Under the pieces are notes generated by a model, which had not been told where the DNA came from, did no database searches, and saw only the letters and a program-made list of their open reading frames with translations. Of a DNA stretch of 6,424 nucleotides, positions 1 to 5,309 are shown piece by piece (position 1 is the stretch's first letter; each line of letters starts with the position of its first letter). The translations under genes and the position numbers were made by a program. This DNA is from an uncultured Clostridia bacterium (lineage in GTDB: Bacteria > Bacillota > Clostridia > Oscillospirales > Ruminococcaceae), in assembly GCA_937894185.1 (NCBI GenBank), contig CALCSA010000332.1:1-6424 (forward strand), read 5' to 3'.

Positions 1-1
1 C

Positions 2-139
2 GAAGGTGACGGCCTGCCTGAGCATCTCATCAATGCTTGTAGCCATGTGGTGATGCTTCCCATGAAAAGCGGCAGCGATTCTCTGGGGGCTTCCATGGCG
101 GCGGGGATTCTCCTCTGGGAGATGCTCAAAGAACGGTAG
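2..139 (+). CDS. SpoU/TrmH-family RNA 2'-O-methyltransferase, C-terminal fragment
   Basis: Only the last 45 codons are in the window, in a frame ending at TAG 137-139; the gene begins upstream. Families of this type transfer a methyl group from S-adenosylmethionine to a ribose 2'-OH in rRNA or tRNA, using a knotted SPOUT fold. The visible part matches the C-terminal knot: an EGDGLPEHL stretch near the edge (family pattern EGxGL), then VVMLPMKSGSDSLGASMAAGILLWEML, which corresponds to motif 3 (IPM...SLNxSxAxxIxxxE). The usual Asn after SL is Gly here (SLG), which is odd because that Asn is normally conserved. The substrate (23S rRNA or tRNA) cannot be told from this fragment, so no symbol is given. 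It precedes dprA by 174 bp and need not be in the same transcript. Confidence 0.82.
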   Translation, partial: EGDGLPEHLINACSHVVMLPMKSGSDSLGASMAAGILLWEMLKER

Positions 140-313
140 CGCAGCAATCGCTCCATGAGTCCGGCAAAGGTGAGCAGGGAACGGTCCCGTTACAAAATAG
201 CACCGACCTTTAGCCATCTTATCCCGGGCTGCTATCCTCGGCAAGGGGAGCCGGCCGCCGTGCATTCCATACAACCAATGCGTCTCCATCACATTGACAA
301 CGGGGGGATTACC
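140..313 (+). promoter_or_regulatory. dprA leader / intergenic region
   Basis: This is a 174-bp gap between the methyltransferase stop and the dprA start. The dprA frame stays open back to ATG 155, but the encoded segment resembles no DprA N-terminus and that ATG has no Shine-Dalgarno, so I treat it as non-coding. Short inverted repeats are visible: AACGG/CCGTT (180-184/187-191, best read as a DNA palindrome), GCATT/AATGC (262-266/277-281) and CAATG/CATTG (276-280/292-296, 11-nt loop). The last recurs with the same spacing in the plsX leader. I see no convincing -35/-10 pair and no GC hairpin with a U-run. Confidence 0.4.
302..307 (+). promoter_or_regulatory. dprA ribosome binding site
   Basis: A run of six G (GGGGGG) lies 6 nt before ATG 314. 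It is the only Shine-Dalgarno-like stretch near the possible starts of this frame, so it selects ATG 314 over ATG 155. Confidence 0.7.
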
Positions 314-1507
314 ATGACCGATAGCCTCTACTGGATTTGGTTCCAGCTGATGTTTGGGGTAGGCAGCCGCCGCGCTCATGCGCTGATGGAGTACTTTTCC
401 GGCCCGGAGGATATTCTCCGGGGGATTGAAGAAAAAAACCATGTGATCACCATGTTGCAGGAGGAGGAGCTTCTGGCCTGGGAAAAGACCTTAGACAAGG
501 CCCGGGAGCTTCAGCGCCGGACCCTGCGCAAGGGCTGCGACATCATCACCCCGGACCACCCCTCCTTTCCGCCGCAGCTTCAAAGCATATTTTCCAAGCC
601 CGCGGCTCTCTATGTCAAGGGGGAGCTGGATTGCCTGCAGGATACTCTGGTCATGGCCATGGTGGGAACCAGAACCTACACGGAATACGGCCGGGACGCC
701 GCCCGGATGCTGGCGGGGGAACTGGCCGGGTGCGGTGCCGTGGTGGTCAGCGGTCTGGCCAAAGGCATCGACACCTTCTGCCATCAGGCGGCTTTGCAGG
801 CAGGGGGCAAGAGCATCGGAATTTTGGGCTGCGGCATCGATGTGGACTACCCCAAAGGCAGCGCCCCCATCAAGCGGGGCCTTGCGGAAAACGGCGCCGT
901 GGTCAGTGAATATCCCTTGGGCACCGAGCCCATCCAGTGGAATTTTCCCATGCGGAACCGTTTGGTTTCCGGCATGGCCCACGGCGTGGTTGTGGTGGAA
1001 GCCGACCTGAAAAGCGGCTCCATGATCACCGCTGCCCATGCGGTAGACCAGAACCGGGACCTGTTTGCCGTACCGGGCAGCATCTTTAAAATGGGGGCGC
1101 TGGGCTCCCACCACCTCATCCGGGACGGCGCCAAGCTGACCCAATCCATCGAGGATATTTTGGAGGAATACGACTGCCAAAGGTTTTCCGGACTCAAACC
1201 AAAGGTGAATAAAACCGAACAAAAAGGGACAGCTAAAGAGAATACGGGCAAAGTGCTGGCTCAAAGCACCCAAATGCCCGACAAGGTCATTTCCTCCCCC
1301 TCTCCCGCCGGAGCACGCCGGGAACTGCCGGAGGGATGCTCCCGGGAAGCCGAGCAGGTTTACGCTCTGGTAGAGGAGGCTCCCATCAGCTTTGAAAGCA
1401 TCGCATCAGGCTGCCCGTTGGAAATCCCCCAAATCCAGTCGGCATTGACGGAGTTGGAGATTTATGGTTTAATCAGGGGGTACCCAGGCAGAAGGTTCAG
1501 CCTGTAA
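314..1507 (+). CDS. dprA: DNA processing protein DprA
   Basis: A 397-residue DprA/Smf protein. In the family it binds incoming single-stranded DNA in the cytoplasm, protects it and loads RecA during natural transformation; it is also kept in many bacteria not known to be competent. Residues 1-100 hold an N-terminal helical region starting MTDSLYWIWF with a GVGSRRAHALMEYF helix-hairpin-like segment. The Rossmann-like core follows: VGTRTYTEYG (117-126), SGLAKGIDTFCHQAAL (146-161), LGCGIDVDYP (171-180), SEYPLGTEP (198-206), FPMRNRLVSG (211-220) and FAVPGS (251-256). A Lys/Ser/Thr/Pro-rich linker (about 292-340) leads to a C-terminal winged-helix-like segment (about 341-397) of the DML1 type. The start is chosen from the GGGGGG site and the family N-terminus; an upstream in-frame ATG would add 53 unrelated residues. 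topA follows after 110 bp. The core motifs are intact and I see no frameshift. Confidence 0.95.
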   Translation: MTDSLYWIWFQLMFGVGSRRAHALMEYFSGPEDILRGIEEKNHVITMLQEEELLAWEKTLDKARELQRRTLRKGCDIITPDHPSFPPQLQSIFSKPAALYVKGELDCLQDTLVMAMVGTRTYTEYGRDAARMLAGELAGCGAVVVSGLAKGIDTFCHQAALQAGGKSIGILGCGIDVDYPKGSAPIKRGLAENGAVVSEYPLGTEPIQWNFPMRNRLVSGMAHGVVVVEADLKSGSMITAAHAVDQNRDLFAVPGSIFKMGALGSHHLIRDGAKLTQSIEDILEEYDCQRFSGLKPKVNKTEQKGTAKENTGKVLAQSTQMPDKVISSPSPAGARRELPEGCSREAEQVYALVEEAPISFESIASGCPLEIPQIQSALTELEIYGLIRGYPGRRFSL

Positions 1508-1508
1508 G

Positions 1509-1537
1509 AATCAGTTTTTTATTTGTTTTAACTGATT
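1509..1537 (+). repeat. 8-bp inverted repeat in the dprA-topA gap (weak terminator or operator)
   Basis: AATCAGTT (1509-1516) and AACTGATT (1530-1537) are perfect inverted copies around a 13-nt T-rich loop, starting 2 nt after the dprA stop. As RNA this is an AU-rich stem with only two GC pairs, followed by UAUUUAU rather than a clean U-run, so it would be a weak intrinsic terminator. As DNA it could be a dyad operator. The rest of the gap (1538-1617) has a -10-like TATGAT (1568-1573) without a good -35. Confidence 0.45.
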
Positions 1538-1601
1538 TATTTATCCATTAAGTAGAAAAAGCAAGCGTATGATTGCTATGAGATAGAACCAGCACCCGTA
1601 T

Positions 1602-1607
1602 GGAGGT
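1602..1607 (+). promoter_or_regulatory. topA ribosome binding site
   Basis: GGAGGT lies 10 nt upstream of ATG 1618. The earlier in-frame ATG at 1600 almost touches this site, so the site favours 1618, where the conserved TopA N-terminus MSKLVIVESPAKAKTI begins. Confidence 0.8.
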
Positions 1608-1617
1608 TAACTGCTGC

Positions 1618-3726
1618 ATGTCAAAACTAGTTATTGTGGAATCGCCCGCCAAAGCCAAAACAATCCAGAAGTATCTGGGAAAGGACTACGAGGTTCTGGC
1701 CTCCAACGGGCATATACGCGATCTTCCAAAGAGCAAGCTGGGGGTGGACGTGGACAATGAATTCACCCCCCAGTACACCGAGATCAAGGGAAAAGAATCT
1801 CTGGTGAAAACCCTGAAGAAGGAAGCCAAGAAAAGCGAAATGGTCTATCTGGCCACCGACCCGGACCGGGAGGGAGAAGCGATTTCCTGGCATCTGGCCG
1901 ACATCATGGGGCTGGATTTGGACCAGCTCAACCGGGTTACCTTTAATGAAATCACCAAATCCGGCATCACCGAGGGGATGAACAATCCCCGCAAAATTGA
2001 TCAGGATTTGGTCAACGCGCAGCAGGCCCGCCGCATTCTCGACCGGATTGTGGGCTACAAACTCAGCCCCTTTTTGTGGCGCAAGGTGCGCAAGGGACTT
2101 TCTGCCGGACGGGTGCAGAGCGTTACAGTCCGCCTGATTGTGGACCGCGAACGGGAAATCAACGACTTTAAAAGCGAAGAATACTGGTCCATCGATGCCG
2201 AACTGGCCGCCAAGGGAACAAAAAGCATTTTCCCATCCAAGCTTCACTCCAAAAAAGGGAAGAAGCTTGCCATCGGCAATGAAGGGGAAGCCAAAAAGAT
2301 TCTGGATGAAATTCAGGGTCAGGACTTTGTGGTGGACGAAGTCAAAAAGAGTGTGCGCAAAAAGTCCCCCGCGCCTCCCTTTATCACTTCCACCCTCCAG
2401 CAGGAGGCCTCCAAAAAGCTGGGCTTTCAGGCCCGGCGCACCATGAAGGCCGCGCAGGAGCTGTACGAGGGCGTGGATGTGGAGGGGATGGGGGCCATCG
2501 GCCTTATCACCTATATGCGTACCGACTCCCTGCGCATCTCCGCCGAGGCCATGGCCGAAACGGTGAAGTTTATCGAGGAGGCCTATGGCAAGAACTACCT
2601 GCCTCCCTCTCCCCGGGCCTACAAATCCAAAAAGAGCGCTCAGGATGCCCACGAGTGCATCCGGCCCTCCATGCCCTCCCTCACTCCCGACCGGGTTAAG
2701 GCCAGCCTGACCGGTGACCAATACAAGCTTTACAAGCTGATTTGGGAGCGGTTTATCGCCTGCCAGATGGCCAATGCCCTGCTGGATGCGGTTTCGGTCA
2801 AGATTGCCGTGGGGGATTATACCTTTACCGCTTCCGGTTTTACCGTCAAGTTTGACGGCTACACCAAGCTTTACGAGGTGGTGCAGGAGGATGCGGAAGA
2901 GGAGCGCCCCCAAGCGCTGCCCCAGCTTGCCAAGGGGGATGTGCTGGATGTAAAAAAGTTGGAACCCAATCAGCACTTTACCCAGCCTCCCGCCCGGTAT
3001 ACCGAGGCAAGCCTCATCAAAACGCTGGAGGAAAACGGCATCGGCCGCCCTTCCACCTACGCCCCCACCATCACCACCATCATCAACCGGGGCTATGTGG
3101 AGCGGGAAAAGCGCTCCCTCAAGCCCACCACCTTGGGCGATGTCACCACCAAGCTGATGGAAGATCAGTTTAAGTCCATTGTAGACGCCGACTTTACCGC
3201 CAACATGGAGCAAAGTCTCGACGAGGTGGAGGAAGGCAAGCAGAGCTGGGTCAAGATTCTGAATGAATTCTACACGGAGTTTTCCGAGATTCTGGCTCAG
3301 GCGGAAAAGAATATGGAGGGGACCCGGGTCAAGGTTCCCGACGAGGAAACCGACATTGACTGCGAGCTTTGCGGGCGCAAAATGGTGATTAAAATCGGTC
3401 GGTTCGGCAAGTTTCTGGCCTGCCCCGGCTTCCCCGAATGCCGCAACACCAAGAAGATTGTTCAGGAAACCGGGGGAACCTGCCCGGTCTGCGGCAAAAA
3501 AGTGCTGGCCAAAAAAAGCAAAAACGGCAAGGGCTATTATGGCTGCGAGGGCTTCCCCGAATGCAAGTTCATGACTTGGGATAAGCCTTTGGAAGATAAA
3601 TGCCCCAAGTGTGGCTCCGGCCTGTTCCGCAAGATGGGACGGGGGGCCAAAATCCTCTGCCACAAGGAGGGGTGCGGCTACGAGGCCGCCGTGGAGAAAA
3701 AATCCTCCAAGGACTCCGATGAGTAA
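1618..3726 (+). CDS. topA: DNA topoisomerase I (type IA)
   Basis: A 702-residue type IA topoisomerase. The enzyme relaxes negative supercoils by cutting one DNA strand through a 5'-phosphotyrosine link, countering gyrase. The Toprim domain opens the protein (MSKLVIVESPAKAKTI, with Glu8) and holds the metal-binding D81-P-D83-R-E85. Then come LSAGRVQSV (161-169), the active-site segment ITYMRTDS with catalytic Tyr299, the DAHECIRP segment (343-350; the family more often has AHEAIRP) and ENGIGRPSTYAP (472-483). The C-terminus carries three four-cysteine zinc ribbons: C582/C585/C602/C608, C622/C625/C643/C649 and C662/C665/C681/C686. All catalytic residues I can check are present and the length is normal for Firmicutes. 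The start follows the GGAGGT site. The last 8 bp overlap trmFO, so the two are probably translationally coupled. Confidence 0.98.
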   Translation: MSKLVIVESPAKAKTIQKYLGKDYEVLASNGHIRDLPKSKLGVDVDNEFTPQYTEIKGKESLVKTLKKEAKKSEMVYLATDPDREGEAISWHLADIMGLDLDQLNRVTFNEITKSGITEGMNNPRKIDQDLVNAQQARRILDRIVGYKLSPFLWRKVRKGLSAGRVQSVTVRLIVDREREINDFKSEEYWSIDAELAAKGTKSIFPSKLHSKKGKKLAIGNEGEAKKILDEIQGQDFVVDEVKKSVRKKSPAPPFITSTLQQEASKKLGFQARRTMKAAQELYEGVDVEGMGAIGLITYMRTDSLRISAEAMAETVKFIEEAYGKNYLPPSPRAYKSKKSAQDAHECIRPSMPSLTPDRVKASLTGDQYKLYKLIWERFIACQMANALLDAVSVKIAVGDYTFTASGFTVKFDGYTKLYEVVQEDAEEERPQALPQLAKGDVLDVKKLEPNQHFTQPPARYTEASLIKTLEENGIGRPSTYAPTITTIINRGYVEREKRSLKPTTLGDVTTKLMEDQFKSIVDADFTANMEQSLDEVEEGKQSWVKILNEFYTEFSEILAQAEKNMEGTRVKVPDEETDIDCELCGRKMVIKIGRFGKFLACPGFPECRNTKKIVQETGGTCPVCGKKVLAKKSKNGKGYYGCEGFPECKFMTWDKPLEDKCPKCGSGLFRKMGRGAKILCHKEGCGYEAAVEKKSSKDSDE

Positions 3727-5029
3727 GCCCGCCATCCGGGTTGTGGGGGGAGGCCTTGCCGGATGCGAGGCCGCTTGGAAGCTGGCACAGGCCGGCTACT
3801 CTGTAGAGCTTTTGGAAATGAAGCCTACCCAAACATCTCCCGCCCACCAAAGCGAAGATCTGGCCGAGCTGGTCTGCTCCAATTCCCTTAAAGCGGACCG
3901 GCTTTCCACCGCCAGCGGCCTTCTCAAAGCGGAGATGCGGCTGCTGGGCTCCCTGTTGCTGGAGGTTGCGGAAAACTGCGCCGTTCCCGCGGGAGGAGCC
4001 TTGGCGGTAGACCGGGACCGGTTTTCCCGGCTGGTCACCCAAAAGATAGAAGGCCATCCGAACATTTGCCTCACCCGGCAGGAGGTCACCGAAATTCCCA
4101 AGGGCCCCGTGGTGGTCGCCACCGGCCCCCTGACCTCTCCCGCCCTTTCCGGGGCCATTGCCCGGCGGTTGGGGCAGGAGCATCTCAGCTTTTTTGATGC
4201 AGCCAGCCCCATTGTCACCGCTGACTCTCTTGACCGAAGCATCGTCTTTGCCGCCGCCCGGTATGGCCGTGGCGGGGCGGATTACCTCAACTGTCCCATG
4301 AATCAGGAGGAATACGATCGCTTTTACGATGCTCTGGTTTCTGCCTTGGGGGCAGAGCAAAAGGAGTTTGAGCGGCAGGAGTTCAAGGTGTACGAGGGCT
4401 GTATGCCGGTGGAGGCTCTGGCCAAACGCGGGAGAGACGCCCTGCGCTTCGGCCCCCTCAAGCCGGTGGGCTTTACCGATCCCCGCACCGGCAAACGCCC
4501 TTGGGCTCTGGTGCAGCTGCGGCAGGAAAATCTGGCCGCCACCCTGTACAATTTGGTGGGATTCCAGACCAACCTGAAGTTCCCGGAACAAAAGCGGGTA
4601 TTTTCCCTGATTCCGGGGCTGGAGCAGGCGGAGTTTGCCCGGTATGGCGTAATGCACCGCAACACCTTTTTGAACTCTCCCCGGCTGCTGGATCAAACCT
4701 TTGCCCTGCGGGAGGACCCCTTCACCGTATTTGCGGGGCAGATCACCGGGGTGGAGGGCTACATGGAAAGCGCCGCTTCCGGCCTGCTGGCTGCCGAGCA
4801 GCTCATTCGCCGTCTGGAGGGCAGGTCCCTGCTGAATCTTCCCCCGGAAACCATGCTGGGCGCTCTTTCCCGGTACATCAGCGACAGCGATGTGGTGAAC
4901 TTTCAGCCCATGGGGGCCAACATGGGACTGCTGCCCCCCCTTCCCCAGCGCGTCAAGGACAAGCAGGAGCGCTACGAGGCTCTGGCTCTGCGGGGGCTAA
5001 AGGCACTGCGAAAGGCTTTGGGGGAGTAA
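3719..5029 (+). CDS. trmFO: Methylenetetrahydrofolate-tRNA-(uracil-5-)-methyltransferase TrmFO
   Basis: A 436-residue flavoprotein, close to the usual length. TrmFO makes 5-methyluridine at position 54 in the T-loop of tRNAs, taking carbon from 5,10-methylenetetrahydrofolate and electrons from reduced FAD; most Firmicutes use it in place of SAM-dependent TrmA. The N-terminal dinucleotide-binding motif is VVGGGLAGCEAAW (8-20). LVCSNSLKAD places Cys53 at the position of the B. subtilis flavin-adduct cysteine, and YEGCMPVEALA places Cys228 at the equivalent of B. subtilis Cys226. Later signatures are GQITGVEGYMESAASG (340-355) and FQPMGANMGLLPPL (395-408). ATG 3719 lies inside the end of topA, with AAGGA (3709-3713) five bases before it. 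The open frame extends further upstream only as a shadow of topA. No terminator is evident after the stop. Confidence 0.97.
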   Translation: MSKPAIRVVGGGLAGCEAAWKLAQAGYSVELLEMKPTQTSPAHQSEDLAELVCSNSLKADRLSTASGLLKAEMRLLGSLLLEVAENCAVPAGGALAVDRDRFSRLVTQKIEGHPNICLTRQEVTEIPKGPVVVATGPLTSPALSGAIARRLGQEHLSFFDAASPIVTADSLDRSIVFAAARYGRGGADYLNCPMNQEEYDRFYDALVSALGAEQKEFERQEFKVYEGCMPVEALAKRGRDALRFGPLKPVGFTDPRTGKRPWALVQLRQENLAATLYNLVGFQTNLKFPEQKRVFSLIPGLEQAEFARYGVMHRNTFLNSPRLLDQTFALREDPFTVFAGQITGVEGYMESAASGLLAAEQLIRRLEGRSLLNLPPETMLGALSRYISDSDVVNFQPMGANMGLLPPLPQRVKDKQERYEALALRGLKALRKALGE

Positions 5030-5053
5030 ATCCCGCCGCAGCGGATAAGCTGA

Positions 5054-5062
5054 TGATATAAT
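5054..5062 (+). promoter_or_regulatory. plsX: Candidate extended -10 promoter P1
   Basis: TGATATAAT is a perfect match to the extended -10 consensus TGnTATAAT, 25 bp after the trmFO stop. No -35 is recognisable at the usual distance (5034-5039 reads CGCCGC), but extended -10 promoters can work without one. Transcription would begin near 5069 and give a leader of about 240 nt before plsX. Confidence 0.5.
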
Positions 5063-5077
5063 CCATCCAGTTTAAAC

Positions 5078-5157
5078 CAGTGCCGCTCATTGGTGCGCCG
5101 CAGGCGGGGGACTGACTATGGAATCCAGTTAAACTTTCCAATGAACCAATGATAGTC
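5078..5157 (+). promoter_or_regulatory. Candidate structured leader RNA with loop-bulge pseudoknot
   Basis: Two adjacent hairpins can form. Hairpin 1 pairs CAGT (5078-5081) with ACTG (5111-5114) and CCGC (5083-5086) with GCGG (5104-5107). Hairpin 2 pairs GACTA (5114-5118) with TAGTC (5153-5157) and, directly stacked, TGGAA (5119-5123) with TTCCA (5136-5140), leaving a 12-nt 3' bulge (5141-5152). The two share G5114, so one end pair must open. TCATTGG in the loop of hairpin 1 (5087-5093) is a perfect 7-nt complement of CCAATGA in that bulge (5146-5152). A second CCAATGA (5138-5144) and a downstream CATTG (5163-5167) offer competing pairings. I match it to no known riboswitch family; regulation is inference. 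Confidence 0.35.
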
Positions 5158-5164
5158 TCTGCCA

Positions 5165-5192
5165 TTGCCGAATTTTTATCGGCATCTATACT
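5165..5192 (+). promoter_or_regulatory. plsX: Candidate sigma-A promoter P2 for plsX
   Basis: TTGCCG (5165-5170, four of six to TTGACA) and TATACT (5187-5192, five of six to TATAAT) are separated by 16 bp. A start near 5199 would put the CCGGGC/GCCCGG hairpin at the 5' end of the transcript. The dyad TGCCGA-N7-TCGGCA (5166-5184) overlaps the -35 and spacer and could be an operator, or an RNA hairpin if transcription begins at P1. Confidence 0.4.
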
Positions 5193-5236
5193 TTCAGACC
5201 GGGCAAAGGCCCGGACTTGCGCTTTTATATGAAAGT
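5190..5236 (+). repeat. Nested inverted repeats upstream of plsX
   Basis: The outer arms ACTTTCA (5190-5196) and TGAAAGT (5230-5236) pair over 7 bp. Inside is a perfect 6-bp GC hairpin, CCGGGC (5199-5204) and GCCCGG (5209-5214) with loop AAAG. The 15 nt between the inner hairpin and the outer right arm (5215-5229) is unpaired. No U-run directly follows the GC stem, which argues against an ordinary intrinsic terminator. Confidence 0.5.
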
Positions 5237-5295
5237 GCAACCCGACAGCAAACCCACAATGATCCGTCCCCTTATTGAACCAACTACAACTACCG

Positions 5296-5303
5296 AAGGT
5301 GGG
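5296..5303 (+). promoter_or_regulatory. plsX: plsX ribosome binding site
   Basis: AAGGTGGG, one base off the AAGGAGG core, ends 6 nt before ATG 5310. It fixes the start at 5310 rather than at the in-frame ATGs at 5229 and 5259, which have no such site and would add residues unlike any PlsX N-terminus. Confidence 0.8.
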
Positions 5304-5309
5304 ATACTC

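Larger units (their letters stand above)
5030..5309 (+). promoter_or_regulatory. trmFO-plsX intergenic region / plsX leader
   Basis: This 280-bp gap is visibly richer in A/T than the genes beside it and I support no protein gene in it. It holds an extended -10 promoter just after trmFO, a second promoter-like pair nearer plsX, and at least four inverted repeats, most of them in the first 210 bases. The final 73 bases (5237-5309) look unstructured and end in the plsX ribosome site. I do not see a FapR-type TTAGTACCT...TACTAA operator, a T-box, rpmF or a yceD-like gene, which often sit near plsX in other bacteria. No GC hairpin with a U-run is present, so read-through from trmFO is possible. 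Confidence 0.6.

Noticed and set aside
294..299. Perfect -35 hexamer TTGACA before dprA
   Set aside because: It is only 14 bp before the dprA ATG, so no -10 and leader fit before the gene.
155..313. 53-residue N-terminal extension of DprA
   Set aside because: The frame is open, but ATG 155 lacks a ribosome site and the sequence is unlike any DprA start, whereas ATG 314 has GGGGGG and the expected N-terminus.
491..1273. 260-codon open frame on the - strand opposite dprA
   Set aside because: It is a shadow of the DprA Rossmann core, Gly/His-rich with no motif.
1627..3735. 702-codon open frame on the - strand opposite topA
   Set aside because: It mirrors topA almost end to end. A GC-rich gene with biased third positions leaves the opposite strand free of stops. 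The translation is Gly/His/Phe/Leu-rich with no recognisable motif, while the + strand has complete TopA signatures.
3569..4696. 375-codon open frame on the - strand across topA and trmFO
   Set aside because: It is a shadow of two well-supported + strand genes, with unusual composition and no recognisable domain.
5199..5236. Intrinsic terminator upstream of plsX
   Set aside because: The GC hairpin is good, but the bases after it (ACTTGCGCTTTTATAT) put only a short T-run well away from the stem.
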